Source of the DNA: Nocardioides sp. Root140
GTDB taxonomy: Bacteria; Actinomycetota; Actinomycetes; Propionibacteriales; Nocardioidaceae
NCBI RefSeq assembly: GCF_001426745.1
Contig: NZ_LMFI01000001.1
Location: 1,190,022 to 1,254,021 of the forward strand
Direction: 5' to 3'
Length of the DNA stretch: 64,000 bases
Shown: positions 17,910 to 29,902 of the stretch, piece after piece
Position numbering within the stretch: the first letter of the stretch is position 1
How the letters are laid out: each line of letters starts with the position of its first letter
Translations under genes and position numbers: made by a program
Notes under the pieces: model-generated
Seen by the model: only the letters and a program-made list of their open reading frames with translations
Database searches by the model: none
Told to the model about the DNA's origin: nothing

Positions 17910-18860
17910 TCAGTCTCCTCCGGACACGTCGTCGAGGGCCTCGACGATCTCGGGTGGCAGGGTCAGCTCGTCGATGCCGAGTGCTGCTTGCAACTGTGCC
18001 GCCGTACGGGCACCGACGATGGGGGCGGTGACTCCGGGACGGTCGCGGACCCAGACCAGGGCCACCTCGAGGGGCGACCAGTCCAGACCCTCGCCGGCAC
18101 GGACCACGGCCTCGACGATGCGTTTCGACTGCTCGCCCAGGTAGTTGCCCACGAAGTTGGCGAAGTGCGCGGACGCGGCGCGTGAGTCGGCAGGCGTGCC
18201 GTTGCGGTACTTCCCGGTGAGCACCCCTCGGCCCAGTGGGGACCACGGCAGGACGCCGAGACCCAGGGCCCGTGCGGCGTCGAGGACCTCGTGCTCGACG
18301 TTGCGGTTCAGCAGGGAGTACTCGACCTGGGTGGAGGCGAGCGTGGCCCGGCCGGGGACAGCACGCTGCCACGTGGCCGCCTGCGCGGTCTGCCAGCCGG
18401 AGTAGTTCGAGACCCCGACGTACGACGCCCGACCGCTGGCGACCGCGTAGTCGAGGGCGCCCAGGGTCTCCTCGAGCGGGGTGCCGTCGACCCAGGTGTG
18501 CACCTGCCACAGGTCGATGTGGTCGACGCCGAGGCGTCGCAGCGACTGGTCGAGGGTGGAGATCAGGTGGCCGCGCGAGACGTTGGTCTCCCGCTCTCCG
18601 CGGCGCCGGGAGATGCCGGCCTTGGTGGCCAGGACCACGTCGTCGCGCGGCACGACATCGCCCAACAGGCTGCCGATGAGCTCCTCGGAGGCCCCGTCGC
18701 CGTACCCGGCTGCGGTGTCGAGGAAGGTACCTCCGGCCTCGCTGAAGGCGATCAGTTGGTCGCGGGCCTCGTGCTCGTCGGTGTCGCGTCCCCAGGTGAG
18801 GGTCCCCAGACCAAGCCGCGAAACCTTGAGGCCGGTCGAGCCCAGGGTGCGTTGCTGCAT
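17910..18860 (-). CDS. Aldo/keto reductase
   Basis: A 316-residue NADPH-dependent oxidoreductase of the AKR superfamily. The catalytic tetrad is visible: Asp in TFLDTAAGYGDGASEE (D and Y), Lys in LATKAGISRR, and His in LWQVHTWVDG. The cofactor-binding end, GVTAPIVGARTAAQLQAAL, is typical of the YajO/Kv-beta-like subgroup. The ATG at 18860 is preceded by a TACCGT hexamer, which supports this start. Its substrate is unknown. It is divergent from uppP, with about 100 bases between the starts. Confidence 0.92.
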   Translation of the reverse strand: MQQRTLGSTGLKVSRLGLGTLTWGRDTDEHEARDQLIAFSEAGGTFLDTAAGYGDGASEELIGSLLGDVVPRDDVVLATKAGISRRRGERETNVSRGHLISTLDQSLRRLGVDHIDLWQVHTWVDGTPLEETLGALDYAVASGRASYVGVSNYSGWQTAQAATWQRAVPGRATLASTQVEYSLLNRNVEHEVLDAARALGLGVLPWSPLGRGVLTGKYRNGTPADSRAASAHFANFVGNYLGEQSKRIVEAVVRAGEGLDWSPLEVALVWVRDRPGVTAPIVGARTAAQLQAALGIDELTLPPEIVEALDDVSGGD

Positions 18861-18867
18861 GGGCGCA

Positions 18868-18873
18868 ACGGTA
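18868..18873 (-). promoter_or_regulatory. -10 element, aldo/keto reductase (leaderless type)
   Basis: TACCGT on the minus strand ends seven bases before the ATG at 18860, so transcription would begin at or next to the start codon. Confidence 0.45.
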
Positions 18874-18946
18874 GCCACACCGGGGCAAACCGCCCTCGAG
18901 GCACGCCGGTGGCGGACGACGTACGAGCGTGCTGCACCTCGGCACG

Positions 18947-18952
18947 TAGGCT
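18947..18952 (+). promoter_or_regulatory. -10 element, uppP (leaderless type)
   Basis: TAGGCT, seven bases before the GTG at 18960. It supports that GTG as the start, since no ribosome-binding site is present. Confidence 0.5.
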
Positions 18953-18959
18953 TCGCGCC

Positions 18960-19784
18960 GTGCTGGACTTCCTCAAAGCCGTCTTCCTCGGCGTCCTCCA
19001 AGGCCTGACCGAGTTCCTGCCGATCTCGAGCAGCGCGCACCTGCGGATCTTCCCCGAGTTCTTCGGCTGGGAGGACCCGGGCGCCGCGTTCACGGCAGTG
19101 ATCCAGATCGGCACCGAGCTCGCCGTGCTGATCTACTTCCGCAAGGACATCTGGCGGATCGCGTCGATGTGGGTGAAGTCGCTGGCCAAGCCGGAGTATC
19201 GCGGGCACATCGACGCGCGCATGGGGTGGTACGTCATCGTCGGCTCCGTGCCGATCGTGATCCTCGGCATCTTCCTCAAGGACATCATCGAGAAGGACTT
19301 CCGCAACCTCTGGATCGTCGGCACGACGCTGATCGTCCTCGGTGTGATCCTCGGAATCGCCGACCGGATGAGCTCGGGCGAGCGTGCGATCAAGCAGATG
19401 AACCTCAAGCACGCCGGTCTGCTCGGCTTCGCCCAGGCATGCGCGTTGATCCCGGGTGTCTCCCGCTCGGGAGCGACGATCTCGATGGGCCGCTTCCTGG
19501 GCTACGACCGTGAGGCCGCGACGCGCTTCGCGTTCCTGCTGGCGATCCCCGCGGTCGTGGGCGCGGGACTCTTCGAGCTCAAGGAGATCCCGCACGGCGA
19601 GAACAGCTACGGCTGGGGCCCCACGATCACCGCGACCGTGGTCTCCTTCATCGTCGGGTACGCCGCGATCGCGTGGTTGCTGCGCTACGTCTCGACGAAG
19701 TCCTACCTGCCGTTCGTGATCTACAGGATCGGCCTCGGCGCCCTCGTGCTGGCGCTGCTGGCCGGCGGCGCAATCGCCGCCTGA
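18960..19784 (+). CDS. uppP: Undecaprenyl-diphosphatase
   Basis: A 274-residue polytopic membrane protein (BacA/UppP). It removes a phosphate from undecaprenyl diphosphate so that the lipid carrier can be reused for peptidoglycan and other envelope polymers. The two family signatures are present: LQGLTEFLPISSSAHLRI near the N terminus (catalytic Glu and Ser residues) and PGVSRSGATISMGRFLG at about residues 165-180 (the arginine signature). About eight hydrophobic segments can be drawn. Its end converges on corA with 16 bases between. Position upstream of the phosphomutase/DUF3090 genes matches mycobacterial gene order as I recall it. Confidence 0.95.
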   Translation: MLDFLKAVFLGVLQGLTEFLPISSSAHLRIFPEFFGWEDPGAAFTAVIQIGTELAVLIYFRKDIWRIASMWVKSLAKPEYRGHIDARMGWYVIVGSVPIVILGIFLKDIIEKDFRNLWIVGTTLIVLGVILGIADRMSSGERAIKQMNLKHAGLLGFAQACALIPGVSRSGATISMGRFLGYDREAATRFAFLLAIPAVVGAGLFELKEIPHGENSYGWGPTITATVVSFIVGYAAIAWLLRYVSTKSYLPFVIYRIGLGALVLALLAGGAIAA

Positions 19785-19800
19785 CCCTCGCAGCGGAAGG

Positions 19801-20781
19801 TCAGAGCCAGCCGGACTTCTTGAAGAAGATGAAGGCGACCAGGGAGCTCAACGCCATCAGGCACAGCGCGAACGGGTAGCCGAAGGCCCAGTGCAGCTCG
19901 GGCATGTGGTCGAAGTTCATCCCGTAGATCGCACCGACCAGGGTGGGTGCCGCGACCAGGCCGACGCCGGCCGAGATCTTGCGCATGTCCTCGTTCTGCT
20001 GGACCGAGATGCGGGCCTGCTGCGCCTCGAACGCAGAGGAGAGCAACGAGTCGAGGTTGTCCACGGTCTCCGCGACCCGGGCCAGGTGGTCGCCGACGTC
20101 GCGGAAGTACGGTGCCGCCTCGCCCGACATCCCGGGGACCGACGCGGTCGACGCGCGGCGTACCGGGTCTCGCAGGGGGAGTACGGCGCGGCGCACCTCG
20201 GCCAGCTCGCGCTTGAGGACGTAGATCCTGGGGGAGTCGTCGGTGCGCTCCGGGGCGAACACGGACGCCTCGACCTCGTCGACGTCCTCCTCGAGGCTCG
20301 CCGCGACCCGTTCGTACCCGTCGACGACCCGGTCGCACACGGCGTAGACCACGGCCGTGGGCCCGTGCACGAGCAGCTCGGCCTTGCCCTCGAGGTAGGA
20401 GCGGGACGAGTGCAGCTCGGAGCCCTCGCCGTGGCGGACCGAGACGATGAAGTCGCTGCCCACGAACAGGTTGATCTCCCCGGTCTCGACGGCGTCCTCC
20501 TCGTCGACGTACCAGAGCGTCTTGAGCACCATGAAGAGCGAGTCGTCGTACTTCTCGAGCTTGGGGCGCTGATGAGCCTTGACGGCGTCCTCGACGGCGA
20601 GGTTGTGCAGGCCGAATTCCTCGGCCACCTCGACGAGCTCGTCCTCGGTCGGGTCCAGCAGGCCCACCCACACGAAGCTGTCTGGTCCGGAACAGCGGGA
20701 CCGCACGGACGCGAGGTCGGCGATGTCGAAGTCCAGGGGAACCCTGACTCCGTTGCGGTAGAGCGCGTTGTCGACGATCAC
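19801..20781 (-). CDS. corA: CorA family Mg2+/Co2+ channel
   Basis: A 326-residue protein with a long cytoplasmic N-terminal funnel domain (residues about 1-265) and two C-terminal transmembrane helices. The selectivity signature YGMNFDHMPEL closes the first helix, and the protein ends with a basic tail (FFKKSGWL). The GTG start at 20781 is supported by a TAGCCT hexamer seven bases upstream. CorA channels let magnesium into the cell down the membrane potential. It is divergent from the phosphomutase gene, with 49 bases between start codons that must hold both promoters. Confidence 0.93.
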   Translation of the reverse strand: MIVDNALYRNGVRVPLDFDIADLASVRSRCSGPDSFVWVGLLDPTEDELVEVAEEFGLHNLAVEDAVKAHQRPKLEKYDDSLFMVLKTLWYVDEEDAVETGEINLFVGSDFIVSVRHGEGSELHSSRSYLEGKAELLVHGPTAVVYAVCDRVVDGYERVAASLEEDVDEVEASVFAPERTDDSPRIYVLKRELAEVRRAVLPLRDPVRRASTASVPGMSGEAAPYFRDVGDHLARVAETVDNLDSLLSSAFEAQQARISVQQNEDMRKISAGVGLVAAPTLVGAIYGMNFDHMPELHWAFGYPFALCLMALSSLVAFIFFKKSGWL

Positions 20782-20788
20782 GGGTGTG

Positions 20789-20794
20789 AGGCTA
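20789..20794 (-). promoter_or_regulatory. -10 element, corA (leaderless type)
   Basis: TAGCCT on the minus strand, seven bases before the GTG at 20781. Confidence 0.45.
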
Positions 20795-20817
20795 CGCCGG
20801 GTTGTGCATCTCCCGGC

Positions 20818-20823
20818 TAGTGT
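20818..20823 (+). promoter_or_regulatory. -10 element, phosphomutase-like gene (leaderless type)
   Basis: TAGTGT, seven bases before the ATG at 20831; divergent from the corA promoter within about 30 bases. Confidence 0.45.
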
Positions 20824-20830
20824 CCGGGGC

Positions 20831-21532
20831 ATGGCAACGGTGATCCTGGTCCGGCACGGCAGAAGCTCGGCGAACACAAGTGGTGTGCTGGCCGGGCGCT
20901 CCGGTGGCGTCCGCCTGGACGACACCGGTACGGCCCAGGCCGACCGGGCGGCCACCCGGCTCGCCGCAGTGCCCCTGGCCGCGGTCATCAGCAGCCCGTT
21001 GGAGCGGTGCCGACAGACGGCGCGTCGGATCGCGGCAGCCCAACCCGGGGGACCGGACGTGCGCACCGAGCGGGGCATCGTCGAGTGCGACTACGGCGAC
21101 TGGACCGGCCGCCAGATCAAGGACCTGGCCAAGGAGAAGCTGTGGTCCACGGTGCAGCAGCAGCCCTCGGCCGCGGCCTTCCCCAACGGCGAGTCGCTCA
21201 CCGCGATGATGGCACGCTCCGTGGCCGCCGTACGACGCCTCGACGCCGAGATCACCGCCGAGCACGGGGAGAACGCCGTGTGGGTGGCGGTCAGCCACGG
21301 GGACATCATCAAGTCGGTGCTGGCCGACGCCCTGGGCATGCACCTCGACCTCTTCCAGCGACTGCACGTCGACCCGGCGTCGCTGTCGATCGTGCGCTAC
21401 ACCTCGACCCGCCCGTTCGTGCTGGGCACCAACACGCACGACGGCGACCTCGGCTGGCTGGCACCCGCCAGGAAGAAGCGTTCCCGCCGCAGGACCGATG
21501 CGGTCGTCGGCGGCGGCGCCGGACCGGAATAG
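20831..21532 (+). CDS. MSMEG_4193-type histidine phosphatase / probable phosphomutase
   Basis: A 233-residue histidine phosphatase superfamily protein. The catalytic RHG motif is at the N terminus (VILVRHGRSSAN, phospho-acceptor His), a second arginine lies in SSPLERCRQTA, the acid/base Glu region is IVECDYGDW, and the second catalytic His is in VAVSHGDIIKS. I place it in the MSMEG_4193 family, the first member of an actinobacteria-wide trio with DUF3090 and a PI-kinase-like protein. The trio is intact here and runs into mshC. The C-terminal Arg/Lys-rich tail is probably disordered. Its substrate is unknown. Confidence 0.88.
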   Translation: MATVILVRHGRSSANTSGVLAGRSGGVRLDDTGTAQADRAATRLAAVPLAAVISSPLERCRQTARRIAAAQPGGPDVRTERGIVECDYGDWTGRQIKDLAKEKLWSTVQQQPSAAAFPNGESLTAMMARSVAAVRRLDAEITAEHGENAVWVAVSHGDIIKSVLADALGMHLDLFQRLHVDPASLSIVRYTSTRPFVLGTNTHDGDLGWLAPARKKRSRRRTDAVVGGGAGPE

Positions 21533-21535
21533 GGT
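21530..21535 (+). promoter_or_regulatory. -10 element, DUF3090 gene, overlapping the upstream stop codon
   Basis: TAGGGT, seven bases before the ATG at 21543. Its first three bases are the TAG stop of the phosphomutase gene, so an internal promoter may begin exactly where the upstream frame ends. Confidence 0.45.
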
Positions 21536-21542
21536 TGGCGCC

Positions 21543-22121
21543 ATGGCTCCCGTGATCCACGAATTCGACCCGCCCGACCGGTTCGTCGCCGGCACCGTCG
21601 GTGAGCCGGGTGACCGCACGTTCTTCCTCCAGGCCCGGCGCGGGGCCAAGCTCGTCAGCGTGTCGCTGGAGAAGCAGCAGGTGGCGGTGCTCGCAGACCG
21701 TATCGACGACCTGCTCGACGAGCTGATGGCCAACGCCACGACGCAGAACGTCATCCCGGCGGTCGCGCCGCTCGACCTCGACGACTCCGCGCCGCTCGAC
21801 CAGCCCATCGAGGAGGAGTTCCGGGCCGGCACCATGACGCTCTCGTGGGAGAGCGACGTCGAACGCATCGTGATCGAGGTGTTCCCGTTCAACGAGGCGG
21901 CCGTGGTCAGCCCCGAGCAGGTCGACGAGGACTTCACCGAGCCGGAGCCCGAAGAGGTCTTCCTCGTGCGCATCACGGCCGGAGCCGCCCGGGCGTTCGT
22001 CAAGCGCGCCGCCCAGGTGATCGAGGCCGGCCGGCCGGACTGCCCGTTCTGCGGTGGCCCGATCGACCCCGACGGCCACCTGTGCGTGAGGGCCAACGGG
22101 TTCCGCAGAAGGAATCCGTGA
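21543..22121 (+). CDS. DUF3090 family protein
   Basis: A 192-residue protein, DUF3090 family, second member of the trio. The N-terminal part reads FDPPDRFVAGTVGEPGDRTFFLQA, the family hallmark. A basic segment GAARAFVKRAAQVIEAGRPDCPFCGGPIDPDGHLC near the C terminus contains CPFC and a later Cys plus His, which may form a zinc knuckle. It overlaps the next gene by four bases (GTGA), so it is translationally coupled to the SCO1664-type protein. The biochemical function is unknown; coupling suggests that the two proteins work together. Confidence 0.88.
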   Translation: MAPVIHEFDPPDRFVAGTVGEPGDRTFFLQARRGAKLVSVSLEKQQVAVLADRIDDLLDELMANATTQNVIPAVAPLDLDDSAPLDQPIEEEFRAGTMTLSWESDVERIVIEVFPFNEAAVVSPEQVDEDFTEPEPEEVFLVRITAGAARAFVKRAAQVIEAGRPDCPFCGGPIDPDGHLCVRANGFRRRNP

Positions 22122-22888
22122 GCGAGCCGGTCCCGCCGGCGGCGATCTCCACCGGCGACCTGGAGCTGTTGGGCCGGGTGATGCCTGCCTCCAACGCCAC
22201 CTTCATCGGCATCGTCGACGGCACCCAGGTGGTCTACAAGCCGGTCGCCGGCGAGCGGCCCCTGTGGGACTTCCCGGACGGCACCTTGGCGCAACGCGAG
22301 GTAGCCGCGTACGCCGTCTCGCAGGCCCTCGACTGGAACGTCGTCCCGACGACCGTGCTCCGCGACGGCCCGCACGGACCCGGCATGGTGCAGGCCTGGG
22401 CCGAGCCCGACCCCGACCAGGCACCCGTCGACGTGGTGCCCGAGGGAGAGCTGCCGGAGGGGTACCTCCACGTGTTCGACGCCGTCGGTCCCGAGGACGA
22501 ACCGGTCGCCCTGGTCCATGAGGACTCCCCGGCCCTGCGCCGGATGGCCGTCTTCGACGTGCTGGTCAACAACGGCGACCGCAAGGGCGGTCACGTGCTC
22601 GCGATGACCGACGGCCACCGCTACGGCGTCGACCACGGAGTCTCCTTCCACGTCGAGAACAAGCTGCGCAGCGTGCTCTGGGGCTGGCTCGGCACGCCGC
22701 TCACCGACGACGAGTCAGACGCCGTACGCCGGGTGGCCGCCGACGACGACCTGCACAAGCGGCTGGGCGACCTGGTCACCCCGCGTGAGCTGGCCGCGTT
22801 CGTCGCGCGGTGCCACACACTGCTGGAGACGGGCGTGATGCCGGAGCCGTCGGGGGAGTGGCCGGCCATCCCGTGGCCCGCGTTCTAG
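22118..22888 (+). CDS. SCO1664 family protein, PI-kinase/HipA-like fold
   Basis: A 256-residue protein with a GTG start inside the DUF3090 stop, preceded by GAAGGAA. It belongs to the SCO1664 family, for which a distant relationship to phosphatidylinositol 3/4-kinases has been proposed. Kinase-like features are a lysine in VVYKPVAGERPLWDFPDG (nucleotide site), the catalytic-type loop FDVLVNNGDRKGGHVL (D and N pattern), and the metal-binding-type DHGVSFH. It is the third member of the conserved trio; mshC begins 23 bases later but has its own -10 hexamer. Confidence 0.87.
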   Translation: MSEPVPPAAISTGDLELLGRVMPASNATFIGIVDGTQVVYKPVAGERPLWDFPDGTLAQREVAAYAVSQALDWNVVPTTVLRDGPHGPGMVQAWAEPDPDQAPVDVVPEGELPEGYLHVFDAVGPEDEPVALVHEDSPALRRMAVFDVLVNNGDRKGGHVLAMTDGHRYGVDHGVSFHVENKLRSVLWGWLGTPLTDDESDAVRRVAADDDLHKRLGDLVTPRELAAFVARCHTLLETGVMPEPSGEWPAIPWPAF

Positions 22889-22899
22889 AGGTCGTTGGT

Positions 22900-22905
22900 T
22901 AGGCT
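22900..22905 (+). promoter_or_regulatory. -10 element, mshC (leaderless type)
   Basis: TAGGCT, six bases before the ATG at 22912, in the short gap after the SCO1664-type gene. Confidence 0.5.
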
Positions 22906-22911
22906 GCCGCC

Positions 22912-24138
22912 ATGCAGACGTGGTCAGCCCCGCAGGTTCCTTCCCTCCCCGTTCGGGGCCCGCAGGTCTCGATCCATGACACGAGTTCCGGTGGCCCGGT
23001 CGCCACCACTCCGGCCGACGTCGCGCGTCTCTACGTCTGCGGCATCACGCCGTACGACGCCACGCACATGGGCCACGCCGCGACGTACGTCGCCTTCGAC
23101 CTGCTCAACCGGGCGTGGCGGGCGGCCGGCCACGACGTGCACTACGTGCAGAACGTCACCGACGTCGACGACCCGCTGCTCGAGCGGGCCACCAAGGTCG
23201 GCGTCGCCTGGGAAGAGCTCGCCCTGCGCGAGACCCAGTTGTTCCGTGACGACATGGAAGCACTGCGGGTGCTCCCGCCCCGCGACTACATCGGTGCCGT
23301 GGAGTCGATCCCGTTGGTGATCGACCTGGTCGAGAAGCTGCGCGCCACCGGCTCGGTCTACACCGTCGACACCGACCTCTACTTCTCCGTGACCGCCGAC
23401 CCGGCGTTCGGCGACGTCTCGGGTTGGGACCGCGACCAGATGCTGGCGATCTTCGGCGAACGTGGCGGCGACCCCGAGCGCGAAGGCAAGAAGGACCCCC
23501 TCGACTGCGTCGTGTGGCGCGGCGAGCGCGACGGCGAACCCGCCTGGGACAGCCCGTTCGGCCCCGGCCGCCCCGGCTGGCACATCGAGTGCGCCGCGAT
23601 CGCCCTCAAGCACCTCGGCACCGGCTTCGATGTCCAGGGCGGCGGCAGCGACCTGATCTTCCCGCACCACGAGATGTCGGCGGGCGAGGTGCAGGTCGCC
23701 GAACGCGGCGACGCGTTCGCCAAGGCCTACGCCCACGCCGGCATGGTGGCCTACGACGGCGAGAAGATGTCGAAGTCCAAGGGCAACCTCGTCTTCGTGT
23801 CCGCGTTGCGGATGAGCGAGGTCGACCCGATGGCGATCCGGCTGACCCTGCTCCGCCAGCACTACCGCTCCGACTGGGAGTGGACCGACGAGCAGCTCTG
23901 GAGCTCGGTCGACACCCTGGCGTCGTGGCGCGACACGATCACTGCCGGCGCCGGAGCTCCCGCGCAGCCGGTCGTCGAGGCCGTGCTCGCGGCGCTGGCG
24001 AACGACCTCGACGCCCCCACGGCCCTGGCCGCGGTCGACACGTGGTTCACAACCACTGCAGCCGGTGACACGACCGACCCGAACGCCGCCGAGACGATCC
24101 GCGCCCTCCTCGACGCCTCCCTCGGCCTCGCGCTCTGA
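22912..24138 (+). CDS. mshC: Mycothiol biosynthesis cysteine ligase
   Basis: A 408-residue class I tRNA-synthetase-like enzyme. It ligates L-cysteine to 1-D-myo-inosityl 2-amino-2-deoxy-alpha-D-glucopyranoside using ATP, the penultimate step of mycothiol synthesis. The HIGH-type motif is THMGHAATY (about residues 50-58), preceded by the zinc-ligating cysteine in [25 protein letters not shown] gives further zinc ligands and KMSKSKGN lies at about residue 285. It lacks the C-terminal anticodon-binding extension of CysRS, which separates it from cysS. It is the only mycothiol gene in the window and ends six bases from the convergent PAC2 gene. Confidence 0.96.
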   Translation: MQTWSAPQVPSLPVRGPQVSIHDTSSGGPVATTPADVARLYVCGITPYDATHMGHAATYVAFDLLNRAWRAAGHDVHYVQNVTDVDDPLLERATKVGVAWEELALRETQLFRDDMEALRVLPPRDYIGAVESIPLVIDLVEKLRATGSVYTVDTDLYFSVTADPAFGDVSGWDRDQMLAIFGERGGDPEREGKKDPLDCVVWRGERDGEPAWDSPFGPGRPGWHIECAAIALKHLGTGFDVQGGGSDLIFPHHEMSAGEVQVAERGDAFAKAYAHAGMVAYDGEKMSKSKGNLVFVSALRMSEVDPMAIRLTLLRQHYRSDWEWTDEQLWSSVDTLASWRDTITAGAGAPAQPVVEAVLAALANDLDAPTALAAVDTWFTTTAAGDTTDPNAAETIRALLDASLGLAL

Positions 24139-24144
24139 CGGGAC

Positions 24145-24990
24145 CTAGTCGGTGTTGCGGCGCTTGAGGTAGCGCTCGAACTCCCGGGCGATCGCCTCAC
24201 CGGAGGCCTCGGGCAGGTCAGCGGTGTCGCGAGTCTCCTCGAGCGCGCGGACGTAGTCGGCGATCTCTTCCTCCTCCTCGGCGAGCTCGTCGACCCCGCG
24301 TTCCCAGGCCCGAGCCTCCTCGGGCAGGTCGAGCAACGGGATGCCGGTGCCGAGCAGGTCCTCGATCTGCCCGATCAGGGCAAGGGTCGCCTTCGGGCAC
24401 GGCGGCTGGGCCACGTAGTGCGGCACCGCCGCCCAGTAGGAGACCGCAGGGATGTCGAGGAGCACGCACGCGTCCTGGAAGACTCCGACGATGCCGGTCG
24501 GGCCTTCGTACGTCGACTGCTCGATGTCAAGGCGGTCGACGAGGTCGGGCTCGGTCGCCGTACCGGTCACGGGAATCGGGCGGGTGTGCGGCGTGTCGGC
24601 CAGCAGGGCGCCGAGCGTCACCACCATCTGGCCGCCGAGCTCGTCGCAGGCGGCCAGCAGCTCGGCACAGAACTGGCGCCACCGCATGTTCGGCTCGATG
24701 CCGCGGATCAGGATCACGTCGCGGTCGAGGCCAGGGGGAGAGGCGATCGAGACGGTCGTGCTCGGCCAGGTCAGCGACCTGTGGCCGCGGGCGTCGGTGC
24801 CCACGACCGGGCGGTTCATCTGGAAGTCGTAGAAGTCCTCGGGGTCGACCGACGCGACCACCCGGGCGTCCCACACCTCGATGAGGTGGTCGACGACGGA
24901 CGAGGCCGCGTCGGCGGCGTCGTTCCAGCCCTCGAAGGCCGCGATGACGACGGGGTCCACCAGCTCGGGCACTTCGTCCATCTCGATCAT
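24145..24990 (-). CDS. PAC2 family protein
   Basis: A 281-residue protein of the PAC2 (proteasome assembly chaperone 2-like) fold. Signatures are AFEGWNDAADAASSVVDHL near the N terminus and the region GGQMVVTLGALLADTPHTRP. The C-terminal 60 residues are very acidic and helical (ELAEEEEEIADYVRALEE), probably a coiled coil. The ATG at 24990 has a TACGCT hexamer six bases upstream. Actinobacterial PAC2 homologues lie close to proteasome genes in several genomes, but a role in 20S assembly has not been shown for them as far as I know. Confidence 0.85.
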   Translation of the reverse strand: MIEMDEVPELVDPVVIAAFEGWNDAADAASSVVDHLIEVWDARVVASVDPEDFYDFQMNRPVVGTDARGHRSLTWPSTTVSIASPPGLDRDVILIRGIEPNMRWRQFCAELLAACDELGGQMVVTLGALLADTPHTRPIPVTGTATEPDLVDRLDIEQSTYEGPTGIVGVFQDACVLLDIPAVSYWAAVPHYVAQPPCPKATLALIGQIEDLLGTGIPLLDLPEEARAWERGVDELAEEEEEIADYVRALEETRDTADLPEASGEAIAREFERYLKRRNTD

Positions 24991-24996
24991 CAGGCC

Positions 24997-25002
24997 AGCG
25001 TA
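24997..25002 (-). promoter_or_regulatory. -10 element, PAC2 gene (leaderless type)
   Basis: TACGCT on the minus strand, six bases before the ATG at 24990. Confidence 0.4.
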
Positions 25003-25086
25003 GATGAGGCACTGTGACGGGTGCGACACACGTGACCCGGCAGGGATTCGTTCGTTGATGGGGATTGGTGTCAGCATGCGGGAAAC

Positions 25087-25117
25087 CCGTCCGGAACGTG
25101 GACGGCCTGCCTACCCT
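25087..25117 (+). promoter_or_regulatory. Putative metH promoter with inverted repeat
   Basis: CCGTCC (25087-25092) and GGACGG (25100-25105) form a perfect inverted repeat with a 7-base spacer, just upstream of a TACCCT -10-like hexamer (25112-25117). Transcription from about 25124 would give a 25-base leader that contains the strong GGAGAGGAA ribosome-binding site. The repeat covers the -35 region and could be an operator. Confidence 0.4.
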
Positions 25118-25148
25118 GAAGAGGTCCCCAACCTCGGAGAGGAACTTC

Positions 25149-28868
<3,720 letters not shown>

Positions 28869-28963
28869 GCAGCCTCGCCGTCCTGATCACCGAGATCGGG
28901 AGGGAGCGCAGCCGGAATCGGCGCCTACGTTGGCGCTGTGAACAAGGACCGGGGTGAACGGCG

Positions 28964-29902
28964 ATGAAGGCGTGGCGCCTCTTCGCTGCCCATGAGCCAC
29001 TGCGGCTCGTCGACGTGCCAGAGCCCGAAGCCGGCCCGAGCGACATCATCGTCGACGTGAGGGCGGCCGGCATCTGTCACACCGATGTCGGGTACCTCGA
29101 CGGATCCCTGACCCACGCGCTGGGTGCCATGCCGATCACCCTCGGCCACGAGATCGCCGGCGTCATCTCCGAGGTGGGCAGCGACGTCACCGGTTTCCAG
29201 GTCGGCCAGACGGTCGTCATCCCTGCCAGCGTCTCTGGGCCCGGCACCGGCACCGATGGTGGCTTCGCTGAGCAGGTCAGGGCCCGCGACCACCAGGTCA
29301 TCGCCCTGCCTGAGGGCATCCCGTGGGAGCAGGCAGCCCCGGCGACGGACGCGGGTGTGACGTCGTACCACTCCCTCAGGCGCGGGGGTGTCAGGGCCGG
29401 CACGAGACTGGGAATCATCGGCGCCGGAGGTCTCGGCAGCCTCGCGCTCCAGTTCGCGCATGCCCTCGGTGCCGAGGTGTACGTCGCCGAGACGAACCGG
29501 ACCATCTGGGACCGGCTGGCCGGCCTCGGCGCGGTCGGTGTCGCCGAGAGCATCCGCGAGTTCGCCGACCGGGACCTCGAAGTGATCGTCGACTACGCGG
29601 GCTTCGGGACCACGACCGACGACGCGCTCGTGACCGTCGGCGACCGCGGCACAGTGGTCCAGGTCGGTGTCGGTGTCCAGCGTGCTGACATCTCGACCAC
29701 TGCGATCGTCGGCAAGCAGGTCGACCTCCTCGGCTCCCTCGGTGGCACCCACGAGGAACTGGTCGAGGTGCTCGACCTGTTGGCCGCAGGCACCGTGAGC
29801 TCAGAGATCGAGCTCGTCAGCTTCGAGAGCATCGGCGACTCCATCGACCGCTTCCGGCGGGGCGAGGCGAACCAGGGACGCCTGGTCGCGGTCCGCGACT
29901 GA
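28964..29902 (+). CDS. Zinc-type alcohol dehydrogenase (MDR family)
   Basis: A 312-residue medium-chain dehydrogenase/reductase. The catalytic zinc region is present (AAGICHTDVGYLDG with Cys, and LGHEIAGVISEVGSDV with His-Glu), and the NAD(P)-binding motif is GIIGAGGLGSLALQFA. The four-cysteine lobe that binds structural zinc in classical ADHs is absent: the segment reads TVVIPASVSGPGTGTDGGFAEQ with no Cys. It is shorter than typical zinc ADHs (about 340-350). A TACGTT hexamer about 30 bases upstream could be its -10. The substrate is unknown. Confidence 0.87.
   Translation: MKAWRLFAAHEPLRLVDVPEPEAGPSDIIVDVRAAGICHTDVGYLDGSLTHALGAMPITLGHEIAGVISEVGSDVTGFQVGQTVVIPASVSGPGTGTDGGFAEQVRARDHQVIALPEGIPWEQAAPATDAGVTSYHSLRRGGVRAGTRLGIIGAGGLGSLALQFAHALGAEVYVAETNRTIWDRLAGLGAVGVAESIREFADRDLEVIVDYAGFGTTTDDALVTVGDRGTVVQVGVGVQRADISTTAIVGKQVDLLGSLGGTHEELVEVLDLLAAGTVSSEIELVSFESIGDSIDRFRRGEANQGRLVAVRD

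Noticed and set aside
17632..18945. 571-residue extension of the DUF4190 frame
   Set aside because: The upstream portion is an out-of-frame shadow of the aldo/keto reductase and DUF5703 genes.
18291..18959. N-terminal extension of the uppP frame back to 18291
   Set aside because: It would run antisense through the aldo/keto reductase gene; the GTG at 18960 with its own -10 and the UppP N terminus fit better.
24991..25148. Cobalamin or SAM riboswitch upstream of metH
   Set aside because: The leader lacks the B12 box and recognisable SAM riboswitch cores, and the likely TSS leaves only about 25 bases of leader.
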